Positions 18,222-27,473 of a stretch of 64,000 bases of DNA are shown in pieces; the stretch's first letter is position 1, and each line of letters begins with the position of its first letter. A program made the translations under genes and the position numbers. The notes below the pieces were generated by a model. It did not search any database, was not told where the DNA came from, and saw only the letters and a program-made list of their open reading frames with translations. The stretch is taken from NCBI RefSeq assembly GCF_015668515.1, contig NZ_JADPFO010000001.1, forward strand, positions 644,724 to 708,723. Direction: 5' to 3'. This DNA comes from Paraclostridium tenue. GTDB taxonomy: Bacteria > Bacillota > Clostridia > Peptostreptococcales > Peptostreptococcaceae.

Positions 18222-19103
18222 TTATAAGTCAGTACTAATCTCAAAGTAATATAAAAATAAATCTTCTAAATTAGGTGATTCTTCTATAACTTCAATTCCA
18301 TCTATTAATGGATATTCATCTCCTACAACTCTAACTACAATATGCTCATCATCTCTTATAATATTAGAAACTTTAAATTTACTTTGTACTTTATGTAATA
18401 AATCCTCCTTTATCTTTAAACTATGTACTTTTCCTCTAATACTATTTAATATTTCAACTGGAGTAGCTTTTTCAACCAACTCTCCATTTCTCATTATCAA
18501 TATTTCATTTGCTATAAATTCTACATCAGATACTATATGCGTTGATAGTATTACAATCTTATCTCTTGATATCTCTGATATTAAGTTTTTAAATCTTATT
18601 CTTTCATTAGGATCAAGCCCTGCTGTTGGCTCGTCTAATATTAATATCTTTGGATCATTTAAAAGAGCTTGAGCTATACCTAACCTTTGTTTCATTCCAC
18701 CAGAAAACTTACCTATTTTTCTTTTTCTATCTTTTTCTAAATTTACAAACTTTAAAAGTTCATCAATCTTAACACTAGCTTCTTCTCTATCTATTCCTTT
18801 TAATGTTGCTACATATTCTAAGAACTTTTGTGCTGTAAAACTTTTATAAAATCCCACATCTTGTGGTAAATAACCTAAAACATCTCTATAATCTGCTCCT
18901 AGTTCAGTTTTACTTTTTCCATTTAAATAAACCTCTCCACTAGTAGCATTTGAAACATCTGCAATTATTCTCATAAGTGAAGTTTTTCCTGCTCCATTAG
19001 GTCCTAATAATCCATATATTCCATTAGTTAAAGTTACATTAAAATCATTTACTGCAACCTTATCTTTAAATGATTTTGTTATATTTTTTAAAGTTAATTC
19101 CAT
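18222..19103 (-). CDS. ABC transporter ATP-binding protein
   Basis: The 293-residue ATPase has Walker A GPNGAGKTS, a Q-loop in LGYLPQDVG, signature FSGGMKQR, Walker B ILILDEPTAGLDP and switch His in ILSTHIVSD. The C-terminal 80 residues form the extension common in ABC-2 exporters (CcmA/NatA type). It works with the permease at 17055-18209 and perhaps with the membrane protein at 19116-19979. The start has AGGGGAG upstream. Confidence 0.92.
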   Translation of the reverse strand: MELTLKNITKSFKDKVAVNDFNVTLTNGIYGLLGPNGAGKTSLMRIIADVSNATSGEVYLNGKSKTELGADYRDVLGYLPQDVGFYKSFTAQKFLEYVATLKGIDREEASVKIDELLKFVNLEKDRKRKIGKFSGGMKQRLGIAQALLNDPKILILDEPTAGLDPNERIRFKNLISEISRDKIVILSTHIVSDVEFIANEILIMRNGELVEKATPVEILNSIRGKVHSLKIKEDLLHKVQSKFKVSNIIRDDEHIVVRVVGDEYPLIDGIEVIEESPNLEDLFLYYFEISTDL

Positions 19104-19115
19104 ATCTTTTCTCCC

Positions 19116-19979
19116 CTAAAAATCAAATTTCTTATACTCTGTAAAATTTATACTTTTTTTATAAAATACTTTTAACGAAATTATAGTTAATACCCCTAGT
19201 ATTGCTACTATTGCAAATAGCTTTAAGTTACTTACATTTGCAATATTTTTAAAAGTATTACTATCTACCATGTTCGAACATATTATCCATATTCCAGTTG
19301 ATAATGCTATACTGTTCATGCTTCTATATATAGATGCTGTTAATAATGAAACAGTAGATATAAAACAAATTGGTATTAAGCTTGTATTTATTAATTTTAA
19401 TAAATTAACTTCTGAGTAAGTATTTGATAATATAAAACTAACAAACAAACTTATAGCTATTGAAGTAATACCTATTATTGTTAATTTAGCAAATACTATT
19501 TCTCTAAAAGAAAATTTATAGCTAAGTTCTAGTTCCCAAACTCCTTCTTCTTTTCCTCTTAAAATTTCTACAAACCCTAGTAGTACTGGTATAGGTGAAA
19601 TTGTATAAGAATATACATATGGATTTAAATTATATTTTATAGTTCCAATCAATCCCCCTAAAGTAAGTATTAATGATACTATAATATACATTTTATTAAA
19701 CACCATAAATTGTATTTTCATTAATTCTATATTTGTCTTTATTTTATTTACTAAGTATGTATTTTTATTTACTACTAAATCTTCACTTGTACTTTGTGGC
19801 ATGTAGTTTATTAATGTTTCTATAGTTAAATCAATTTTTTCTTCATCAACTGTTTTTACAACATAACTATCTAAAAAGTTTTCTATATCCAATAAATCTT
19901 CTTCTAATAGATTTTCAAATTCATAATCATTTATATCATCACATCTCATGTTGTTTATTTTTGATGGTGTTTTTTTCAT
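19116..19979 (-). CDS. Membrane protein of sigma/ABC operon (possible anti-sigma or permease partner)
   Basis: The 287-residue protein has an acidic cytosolic N-terminal part of about 100 residues and then about six hydrophobic segments. The start at 19979 is fixed by GGAGGTGATAACT; this puts 41 bp of overlap with the end of the sigma gene, so the two are translationally coupled. Overlap with an ECF sigma gene, a soluble N-terminus and a membrane domain is the normal setting for an anti-sigma factor, but no zinc-binding HxxxCxxC motif is present. The membrane part, with KEEGVWELELSYKFSFREIV, resembles ABC-2 permeases. Both readings are inference. Confidence 0.6.
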   Translation of the reverse strand: MKKTPSKINNMRCDDINDYEFENLLEEDLLDIENFLDSYVVKTVDEEKIDLTIETLINYMPQSTSEDLVVNKNTYLVNKIKTNIELMKIQFMVFNKMYIIVSLILTLGGLIGTIKYNLNPYVYSYTISPIPVLLGFVEILRGKEEGVWELELSYKFSFREIVFAKLTIIGITSIAISLFVSFILSNTYSEVNLLKLINTSLIPICFISTVSLLTASIYRSMNSIALSTGIWIICSNMVDSNTFKNIANVSNLKLFAIVAILGVLTIISLKVFYKKSINFTEYKKFDF

Positions 19980-20526
19980 AGTTATCACCTCCAAGTAATC
20001 TTTTTAAGTTTTTAACACCATTAAATAATCTTGATTTTATGGTGTTTTCATTTTCTCCTGTAATATAACTTATTTCTTTGATTTTTAAATCATTGTAATA
20101 TTTTAATATAACTGCTTCTCTTTGAAGCTTAGGTAAATTTCCAATAGCTTCTTTTATCTTAATTGCCTCTTCCTTTTTCGATAAAATATCTACTACGTTA
20201 GTTCTATCTTCTATTTCCTGATTAGATATATCATAGCTTTGTGTCCTTTGTTTATAAGTCTTACTTCTGAAGTAATCCTTTGTCGTATTTACAGCAATTT
20301 TTAATAGCCAACTTTTAAATTTCCCATTTTCTATTTGATATTTATCTATATTTTTCATCATTTTTATAAATACATCTTGGGTTATATCATAGGCTATATT
20401 ATAATCACTAGTATTTCTGTAAATAAAGCTATGTACTAAATCGTAATATCTTTTAACTAAAATCTCCATTGCACTTTCATTACCTTGTAATAATTCCTTT
20501 ATTAACTTTTCATCTGTTTGTGCCAA
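19939..20526 (-). CDS. ECF-type RNA polymerase sigma factor
   Basis: A 195-residue sigma factor with region 2 (YYDLVHSFIYRNTSDYNIAYD then DVFIKMMKNIDKY and FKSWLLKIAVNTTKDYFR) and region 4 (LPKLQREAVILKYYNDLKIK then TIKSRLFNGVKNLKRLL). It begins with TTG, with GGAGGG 7 bp upstream, and heads the operon with the overlapping membrane protein and an ABC transporter. It probably turns on this operon under envelope or antibiotic stress. I could not identify an ECF-type AAC/CGT promoter before it. Confidence 0.9.
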   Translation of the reverse strand: MAQTDEKLIKELLQGNESAMEILVKRYYDLVHSFIYRNTSDYNIAYDITQDVFIKMMKNIDKYQIENGKFKSWLLKIAVNTTKDYFRSKTYKQRTQSYDISNQEIEDRTNVVDILSKKEEAIKIKEAIGNLPKLQREAVILKYYNDLKIKEISYITGENENTIKSRLFNGVKNLKRLLGGDNYEKNTIKNKQHEM

Positions 20527-20708
20527 TTTATTTCCCTCCTTTCACTTATATAACGAGGTTAACTTATAAAAAATTTTATTTTATCTATTTTATTTTACCA
20601 AATTTTTACTGACATTATTTTTCCCATAGTAATTTAGCGAAGTATTTATTAAATAAGATGTATTAACTATAAATTTGAATTAATATTTATTTTAGGGAGG
20701 GAATTTTT

Positions 20709-20900
20709 ATGAATAATAATGAAAAGTATCAGAGCAATAATAAAGTTGTAGTTCAAAAGTCAGTAAAGTCAGGGCTTTCTTTTGGAGCTGGTCTAGCAAT
20801 GGTCATTTCTTATTCGGCATGGAAGTCAATACCTTGGGCTATATTTCACGGTATATTAAGTTGGATTTATGTAATTTATTACTGGATTAAATATACATAA
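20709..20900 (+). CDS. Small membrane protein, 63 residues
   Basis: The start is well supported by AGGGAGGGAATTTTT. The protein has a polar N-terminus, VQKSVKSGLSFGAGLAMVIS, and a second hydrophobic segment SWIYVIYYWIKY, giving two short membrane segments with a W-rich hinge. I recognise the general pattern from short clostridial membrane proteins but know no function. It is transcribed away from the sigma factor gene and ends at a bidirectional terminator. Confidence 0.8.
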   Translation: MNNNEKYQSNNKVVVQKSVKSGLSFGAGLAMVISYSAWKSIPWAIFHGILSWIYVIYYWIKYT

Positions 20901-20908
20901 TTTTAAAT

Positions 20909-20946
20909 AAAAAAGCCACAATCTAATTTAGATTAGTGGCTTTTTT
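20909..20946. terminator. Bidirectional terminator
   Basis: An 11-bp GC-containing stem (AAAAAAGCCAC 20909-20919 with 20936-20946) lies between the small plus-strand gene and the convergent CcdA fusion gene. Confidence 0.85.
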
Positions 20947-20967
20947 ATTTCTATATTTATTAATTTT

Positions 20968-22152
20968 TTAATTATAATTTTCTATAAGATACTTCATAGT
21001 TTGTTTATCCATAGCACCTGGAACATATTGAGTTATATAACCTTCTTTGTCTATTATAAAAGTCGTTGGATATGCACTTATTCCATATTGATAAGCTAAT
21101 TCTCCATTATTATCCATAACTACAGGAAAAGTATATTTCTCTTGTTGTAAAAATTCTATAATATCTTCTTTAGATCCTTCACGATCTAAATTTGGTGATG
21201 CTACTCCTAGTATTACTACATCTTTATTATTTTTATTGTATTCTTTGTATAATTGTTCTATATATGGCATTTCTGCTTTACATGGAGGACACCATGTTGC
21301 CCAGAAATTTAAAAATACAGTTTTACCTTTGTAATCACTTAGTTTATGTTCCTTACCATTTTGATCATATAAAGTAAAATCTATAGACATTATTTTTTCA
21401 TTTTTATTTTCTTTATCTATACTTTGGCTATTTGAATTAGAATTATTAGAATCATTTAAGTGTTTGTATACACCAAAAGAGCCATTTATAAACATAATTA
21501 ATCCTGATAATATAAGTATAATCCCACCTATCTTTTTTATTAATCCCATATAATTTTTCATTTTATCAAATGTTTTAAATAATTTATTATAAAATAATGA
21601 TGCTAGTATAAATGGTAATATGAATCCAATTGTATAAACTAGCATAAGTAAATTTGACGTTCCTATATTATCAGCACTTGATGACATAATAAGTACAGAT
21701 GTTAGTATAGGTCCTATACAAGGTGTCCATCCAAAGCTAAATGTAAATCCAAATAAAAATGCAGATATAGGATTTATTTGCTTAGTATTTATATTAAATC
21801 TTTTTTCTCTATTTAATAAGGAAGATTTTATTACTCCCATATAAAATAGTCCCATAAAAATTATTATTAATCCACCAAAAATCATTATTAAATCTTTATT
21901 AGTATCAAAAAATGATTTTAAAGCATTTACTGATGATCCTAATATAAAAAATGTTAAAGATATACCTAATGCAAAAAACAAAGTATTTTTAAATAATAAA
22001 CTATGTATAAAATTACTTTTATCTTCTTTCAAACTTTCAATACTACTATTTGATAATATACTTAAGTATATCGGTAATATAGGTAATATACATGGTGAAA
22101 AAAATGATAATACCCCTTCTACAAAAACTACAATCAAGTTTAGTTTTTCCAT
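20968..22152 (-). CDS. CcdA-thioredoxin fusion (thiol-disulfide carrier)
   Basis: The 394-residue protein joins two parts. Residues 1 to about 235 form a CcdA/DsbD-beta membrane domain with six segments and the cysteine motifs SPCILPILP and GWTPCIGPILTS. Residues about 255-394 form an outside TlpA/ResA-like thioredoxin domain with active site WATWCPPCK and the cis-Pro stretch AYPTTFIID. It can pass electrons from cytosolic thioredoxin straight to its own extracytoplasmic domain, for reducing exported proteins or peroxides. No cytochrome maturation gene is nearby, so a role in surface thiol repair is more likely. Confidence 0.9.
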   Translation of the reverse strand: MEKLNLIVVFVEGVLSFFSPCILPILPIYLSILSNSSIESLKEDKSNFIHSLLFKNTLFFALGISLTFFILGSSVNALKSFFDTNKDLIMIFGGLIIIFMGLFYMGVIKSSLLNREKRFNINTKQINPISAFLFGFTFSFGWTPCIGPILTSVLIMSSSADNIGTSNLLMLVYTIGFILPFILASLFYNKLFKTFDKMKNYMGLIKKIGGIILILSGLIMFINGSFGVYKHLNDSNNSNSNSQSIDKENKNEKIMSIDFTLYDQNGKEHKLSDYKGKTVFLNFWATWCPPCKAEMPYIEQLYKEYNKNNKDVVILGVASPNLDREGSKEDIIEFLQQEKYTFPVVMDNNGELAYQYGISAYPTTFIIDKEGYITQYVPGAMDKQTMKYLIENYN

Positions 22153-22315
22153 AATCCCCCGTTAATCAAAAACTTTAATTTAGTTTTGATAACATACTCC
22201 TCTCTTATTAATTTTAATTTTCTTAAGTTAAATTTCTAATATTAAAACACATGTATTATTAATAATTGTATCAATATTTATGAATTTTTTAATAGGTTAC
22301 TTTATAGTAACTTTA

Positions 22316-22855
22316 TTATTTTTTTAATTCAAATCCTCCATCAAGTGTTATCTTTGCTGATATTGTACTTTTTGATTTTATTTTTTTTATATCTATATTA
22401 GGTTGTGTTCTAGCATTTAATGGGTATTTATTATCTTTAAATTTAAGTATTGTATTATATTGATTTTCTATACCATCTCCACTTATATTTACAATAATAT
22501 CATTGTATCCATTAGTTTTATGTTCACTTATAACTATTGGTACATTTACTAAGTTCGTTTGTGATATTAATTTATACTTATTATTATTTTCTTTAAATAT
22601 CAACATAGTTCCTTCTTTTATATTACCAAAATCAGGTCCCCAAAGATAAGCAATTGTTTCATCTTTATTGTCATTATTTAAATCTTTATAAAAATACATA
22701 TATCTATTATCATCATTTTGTTGTACTTTTGTTTCTTTTAATATAGCATTTACTAACTCTTTATTAGATTTACTGCTGTCTTTATTTTTATACTGGCTAC
22801 AACCTATACTTAACATAGATGCACATATTAAAACTAGTATACTTGTTTTTTTCAT
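22316..22855 (-). CDS. Putative lipoprotein with EF-hand-like loop
   Basis: The 179-residue product has a lipoprotein signal peptide with lipobox SIGC (Cys19). A loop YKDLNNDNKDETIAYLWG has the Asp/Asn spacing of calcium-binding FG-GAP or EF-hand-like repeats, and a second similar YNDIIVNISGDG follows. The remainder looks beta-rich. No family name is certain. It is a single-gene unit between the CcdA fusion and the YhgE/Pip genes. Confidence 0.7.
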   Translation of the reverse strand: MKKTSILVLICASMLSIGCSQYKNKDSSKSNKELVNAILKETKVQQNDDNRYMYFYKDLNNDNKDETIAYLWGPDFGNIKEGTMLIFKENNNKYKLISQTNLVNVPIVISEHKTNGYNDIIVNISGDGIENQYNTILKFKDNKYPLNARTQPNIDIKKIKSKSTISAKITLDGGFELKK

Positions 22856-22936
22856 ACTACACCTCTTTTATTTCATTATATATAAATTATTCCCTAATAT
22901 ATTTAAATAATTTCAAATTTGTTTTTATAAATAAAA

Positions 22937-22974
22937 AAAACTGATATAGGATAAATATATCCCATATCAGTTTT
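22937..22974 (-). terminator. Terminator of the YhgE/Pip pair
   Basis: An 11-bp stem (22937-22947 with 22964-22974) is followed on the minus strand by TTTTTTTTATTT, just 3' of the second YhgE/Pip gene. Confidence 0.8.
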
Positions 22975-22979
22975 AGTTT

Positions 22980-25130
22980 TTATAATCCAGATTCTTTAAA
23001 TTTATTATTCATAAACTCAGTCATATTATGGAAAACTCTTTTAAATATTACTAATAATAAAAATACTATAAAGAATATAGCTAACATAACTAAATCATGA
23101 TGAACTGCAGTCATGCTAGGTCCTGCTATAGCTTCTCTAAATCCATCTATCGCATAAGTAAATGGCCAAAATGGTTGTAATACTTCAAAGATTTTAGGGT
23201 TGGTTTGTATAGGATATATTCCTCCAGACCCAGCAATTTGAAATACCATAATAACTATCGCAATAGCCTTACCCACATTTCCAAATAAAGAAACTAATGT
23301 AAATATTATTGTTGTAAATAATATTGAAGATACTATTGTAAATATATATAAAAGTGGTACGCTTACAGGAGCTTGAAATATAAATATATCCCCTGTTGCA
23401 ATTATTAATGATTGTATCAATGATACCGTCATAAATGTAAGCATCTTTCCAAAGTGTTTTTGAAGTAAATTTGTTCTTTCACCTTCTAATTCTTCACACT
23501 CTGTAGTAAGTATAGATGTTGATAAAAGCGCTCCTACCCATATAGCAAGTACTGAGTAAAATGGCATTAATGCAACTCCAAATATTCCTGCTTTATAAAG
23601 TTCTACTGTTTTTACTTCAACAGGTGATGATATAAATGACGCTATCTCTTTTGAATTTTTATTAAGCGTTTGAATTATCTTATCTAAATTTTTATCTGTT
23701 AATACTTTTGTTTTTTCTATTAATTTGTCTAAATCTTTTTCAAATTTATCAAGTTCTTTAGATATATGATTTGCTTGTTTTACAGCAACATCACTACTTG
23801 ATATACCATAATTAGAAAGTGCATTTAACTGTGGTACTATAACATTTATACTTGCTAATACATTGTTAATATTATCAGAACTAGAATTCATAGCATTGCC
23901 TACACTATTTAAAACATTAGATATATCAGTTGAAAAGCTACTGCTTATTAAATTTAATTTATTATTAAATGAACTTGATAAATCAGATAAAGAGTTAAGT
24001 TGTTCATTTATTTGATCTTTAGTTGCTCCATTTTGTATTAATGATTTTATATTTTCTAACTTATCACTTTCTGAAGAAAGTACAGTTTTTAAATCATTAA
24101 GTGAGCTAATTATATTTTCTACTTTATTACTTTGATGTATATTATTTAATTTTTCTAATCCACTTAAAAGTTTATCTATAGATGTATTAGAAGATGAAAT
24201 TAATTTTTGCGTAGAATCTATAGTTTTATTTATTTCTTCATTAGAAACACTATCGTTTATATTTTTTAAATTATTAATTTCATTTTGAAGTTTACTATTT
24301 ATATCATTTATAGAAACCATGCTACTATTTAAATTTTGTGTGGCATTATTTACATTATCTTGTGAAGCTGTAATTAAACCTTTACTATTATTTACTACAT
24401 CTTGAAGGTCCTTTACTTCTTTCGTAATTTTAGGAAGATTTCCTTTACTATCATTTAAATACTTTTTAAGTGTATCTGCATGAGTGTTTGCTTGTTTTAC
24501 ATAATCATTTATTTTTTCTAAATTATTATATGTACTGTCTAATGCATCTTTTAATTGTATTATTTGTGGTTTATTATCTTCTAATTTAACGCCTAGTGAA
24601 GATAAAAATTCAAAAGCTTCTTTATTTACTGTGTCTACAAAGTTTGCTTTTACCTCTTCTACTAATTTATCCTTTGCAACATCTGTTATTTTAGTAGCTA
24701 TTGCATTTACTTTTTCATTAGCTTTATATATTATATTGGGCTTTTGTGGGTCTGAAGTTGTAAGTGTTGATAAATCTTTTGAAAAATCACTTGGTATTTC
24801 TATTAAAGCATAAAATTTACCTTCATTTAATTGATAATTACCTTGCCAATCATCTACAAACTTCCATCCTATACTATGATTTTTCTTAAGTTGATCTACA
24901 ATCTCATTTCCTACATTTACAAATTTTCCTCCAACAGAAGCTCCTTCATCTTTATTAACTACAGCTACCGGAAGATTTCCTGTGTTTACATATGGATTCC
25001 AACAGGCTTTTATATTAACCCATGCATATAAAGAAGGTATTAAACAAAGCCCACCTATTATTATAAAGGCTGCTGGAATAGTTACTATGTGTTTTAAATC
25101 TCTTAAATAAATTTTAAAAACTTTCTTCAT
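22980..25130 (-). CDS. YhgE/Pip family membrane protein (second copy)
   Basis: The 716-residue protein has an N-terminal membrane segment followed by SLYAWVNIKACWNPYVNTGN, the hallmark of YhgE/Pip. An outside region of about 480 residues is rich in Asn, Ser and heptads, suggesting long coiled coils, and five C-terminal membrane segments complete an ABC-2-like end. I start at ATG 25130 (GAGGTGAGG upstream), which leaves 16 bp to the previous gene; longer in-frame starts would overlap it. The family includes phage infection protein and the ESX secretion component EsaA. No ESX or T7SS genes are adjacent, so the role is unknown. Confidence 0.85.
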   Translation of the reverse strand: MKKVFKIYLRDLKHIVTIPAAFIIIGGLCLIPSLYAWVNIKACWNPYVNTGNLPVAVVNKDEGASVGGKFVNVGNEIVDQLKKNHSIGWKFVDDWQGNYQLNEGKFYALIEIPSDFSKDLSTLTTSDPQKPNIIYKANEKVNAIATKITDVAKDKLVEEVKANFVDTVNKEAFEFLSSLGVKLEDNKPQIIQLKDALDSTYNNLEKINDYVKQANTHADTLKKYLNDSKGNLPKITKEVKDLQDVVNNSKGLITASQDNVNNATQNLNSSMVSINDINSKLQNEINNLKNINDSVSNEEINKTIDSTQKLISSSNTSIDKLLSGLEKLNNIHQSNKVENIISSLNDLKTVLSSESDKLENIKSLIQNGATKDQINEQLNSLSDLSSSFNNKLNLISSSFSTDISNVLNSVGNAMNSSSDNINNVLASINVIVPQLNALSNYGISSSDVAVKQANHISKELDKFEKDLDKLIEKTKVLTDKNLDKIIQTLNKNSKEIASFISSPVEVKTVELYKAGIFGVALMPFYSVLAIWVGALLSTSILTTECEELEGERTNLLQKHFGKMLTFMTVSLIQSLIIATGDIFIFQAPVSVPLLYIFTIVSSILFTTIIFTLVSLFGNVGKAIAIVIMVFQIAGSGGIYPIQTNPKIFEVLQPFWPFTYAIDGFREAIAGPSMTAVHHDLVMLAIFFIVFLLLVIFKRVFHNMTEFMNNKFKESGL

Positions 25131-25146
25131 ATCCTCACCTCTATAA

Positions 25147-27294
25147 TTACTCTGACAATCCAGATTCTTCAAATTCTTTTTCAAATTTTCTAACAGCACT
25201 ATTAAGTCTTTCTTTTAAGAAATAGCCTATAAGTATTGTTATAATCGCAAATCCTGTTAATACAACAACATTAAACATAACTGTACTTAAAAGTGGTCCC
25301 GCTATTGCTTCCCTTAAGTTGCTTAGTGTATATGTAAAAGGGAAAAATGGTTGAAGTATTCTAAATATTAAAGGGTCTACTTGTATTGGGTAAGTTCCCC
25401 CAGATCCTGCTATCTGAATAACCATAAGAACTATACCTATAGCTTTTCCTATATTTCCAAATAGTGATACTAAGTTATATAAGATAACAGTAAATACTGC
25501 TGAAGAAAATACTGTTGTAAATATAAATAACATTAAGTTTTCAGTTTGAACTCCAAGTACAAACTTATCACCTATGCCTACTATAAATCCTTGTATCATT
25601 GCAAAGAATACAAATGTTATCATTTTACCAATATATTTTTCTTTTATTGTCAATTCATTAAACTTTTCTGCTTCAGTTGTTAAAAGTGACGTAAGTACTA
25701 ATCCTCCAACCCATAAAGCAAGTGTTGTATATATAGGTGCCATACCAGAACCGTAATTTGCTATTGGATAAATTGGTTCTGATTTTATGTTAAATGGATT
25801 AGATATGTAATTTCCCATAACTTGTGGTTTACTTTGAAGTATTCCTATTATGGCATCTAAATCATTGTCATTAACTTTTTTTAGCTCTGTACTTAATAAA
25901 TGTATTGTATCTTTAAACTGATTTAATTTAGAATCTAAATCCTTAGACATTTGTGCTGTTAAATTACTTCCTTTTGATGCATATCCTAACATGTCATTAA
26001 CAGCTTGTACTAATCCTTTAGAACTATCTACTAATTTAGATGCATCAGATGTTGCTGTTACTAAACTATCTGCTGTTTTGTTTAGTTCAGGTCTAACATT
26101 TGAATCATATAAATTTATAGAATTATTAACTTTGTTAGATAAATCATTCGCAGTAGAGTTTATAGAGTCTATTGTACTTTTTATAGATTCTTTAGAATCA
26201 TTTAATTGATCTTTAAGTGAATCTAATCTATCTTGTTCTGAGCTAATTCCAGTTTTTATTTTGTTTAAACTCTCAATTAATTTATCTATATTTTCATTAG
26301 GCTTAACTTTATTAAAATCACTTAAATACTTAATAATAGAATCTATTTGAGATTTACTACTATTTATCTGATTTTTAATTTGAGATATAGCTGATTCTAT
26401 TGTTTCTTTTGATATAGAATCTGAATTATTTAAATTATTTACTATATCTTTTATTTGATCATTTTGACTATTAATTTGGTTTAAAGTTGATTTAATATTA
26501 TCAAGTGATCCATTTAAATTATTTTTTATGTTGCTTATATTCTCACTAGTGTTTAAGTTGCTATTAGATACTGCACTTATTCCATTTGTTACTTGTGGAA
26601 GAGTACTTTGTATACTTTTTAAAAATTCAGTCAAGTTTTTAGAATTATTATTAACACTATCAAGTGCAAAGTTTATAAGACCCATATGCTCATCAAGTTG
26701 TATTATAGCTTTTTTAAGTTCTATTATCTTATCTTTACTATCATCAATATCTTTCCCATACTTATTTAATGATGAGAAGATAGTTTTATTGACAGTAGCT
26801 ATAAAGTTTGAGTTGATTTGATTTACAAGAGTTTCTTCTGCAACTTCTGTTATTTTCCCAGCAACTGGATTCGATTTTGTATCAACCTTATAAACGATAG
26901 TTGGCTTTATAGGTTTTCCAGTTTTAACACTAGTTAAATCCTTTGAAAAGTTGCTAGGTATTTCAATCATAGCGTAATAAGTTCCATCTAAAACTCCTGC
27001 GTTACCTTGTTTAGAGTTTACAAACTTCCATCCAATTGATTTGTTCTTTTTAAGTTCTTTAATAACACCATTTCCTATGTTTATGTTTTTGCCATCTAAT
27101 TTTGCACCTTTATCATTATTTACTATGGCAATTGGCACTGTGCTAGTATTCTCGTAAGGATTCCAACAAGCTTTTATATTTATCCAAGCATAAAGAGATG
27201 GTATAAAGCATAAACCCGTTACTATTATTAAAGCTATTGGGTTTTTTATTAGATTTTTTATATCTCTTTTGAAAACCTTAATTGCATTTTTCAT
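25147..27294 (-). CDS. YhgE/Pip family membrane protein (first copy)
   Basis: A 715-residue paralogue of the next gene, with the same N-terminal CFIPSLYAWINIKACWNPY, a coiled-coil middle with a different sequence, and a matching C-terminal five-segment domain (SLFGNIGKAIGIVLMVIQIA). The start at 27294 has GGAGGTAATT upstream; an in-frame ATG 54 bp further up has none. Tandem arrangement with conserved ends and diverged middles points to duplication followed by change of the exposed part. Possible roles are phage reception, surface peptide export or pilus-like function. Confidence 0.85.
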   Translation of the reverse strand: MKNAIKVFKRDIKNLIKNPIALIIVTGLCFIPSLYAWINIKACWNPYENTSTVPIAIVNNDKGAKLDGKNINIGNGVIKELKKNKSIGWKFVNSKQGNAGVLDGTYYAMIEIPSNFSKDLTSVKTGKPIKPTIVYKVDTKSNPVAGKITEVAEETLVNQINSNFIATVNKTIFSSLNKYGKDIDDSKDKIIELKKAIIQLDEHMGLINFALDSVNNNSKNLTEFLKSIQSTLPQVTNGISAVSNSNLNTSENISNIKNNLNGSLDNIKSTLNQINSQNDQIKDIVNNLNNSDSISKETIESAISQIKNQINSSKSQIDSIIKYLSDFNKVKPNENIDKLIESLNKIKTGISSEQDRLDSLKDQLNDSKESIKSTIDSINSTANDLSNKVNNSINLYDSNVRPELNKTADSLVTATSDASKLVDSSKGLVQAVNDMLGYASKGSNLTAQMSKDLDSKLNQFKDTIHLLSTELKKVNDNDLDAIIGILQSKPQVMGNYISNPFNIKSEPIYPIANYGSGMAPIYTTLALWVGGLVLTSLLTTEAEKFNELTIKEKYIGKMITFVFFAMIQGFIVGIGDKFVLGVQTENLMLFIFTTVFSSAVFTVILYNLVSLFGNIGKAIGIVLMVIQIAGSGGTYPIQVDPLIFRILQPFFPFTYTLSNLREAIAGPLLSTVMFNVVVLTGFAIITILIGYFLKERLNSAVRKFEKEFEESGLSE

Positions 27295-27422
27295 AATTAC
27301 CTCCATTTCTCTGACATTCGTTAGAAATCTAAGCATCAATGTATACATTATAACATTTTTTTACATATAATTTAATATTTAATATAATGTGTTTCAGTTC
27401 TGAATATTTAGTATTTTAAAAC

Positions 27423-27456
27423 AAAAAGGACAGGTTATTAATAACCTGTCCTTTTT
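27423..27456 (-). terminator. Terminator after the broken histidine kinase
   Basis: A perfect 34-bp palindrome with 17-bp arms, A5 and T5 tails and no spacer, 18 bp 3' of the kinase stop. Confidence 0.9.
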
Positions 27457-27473
27457 ATATTTTAACTTTATAA

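Noticed and set aside
20527..20708. ECF autoregulated promoter before the sigma gene
   Set aside because: AAC and CGT motifs exist but their spacing is about 3 bp instead of about 16, so no ECF promoter can be claimed.
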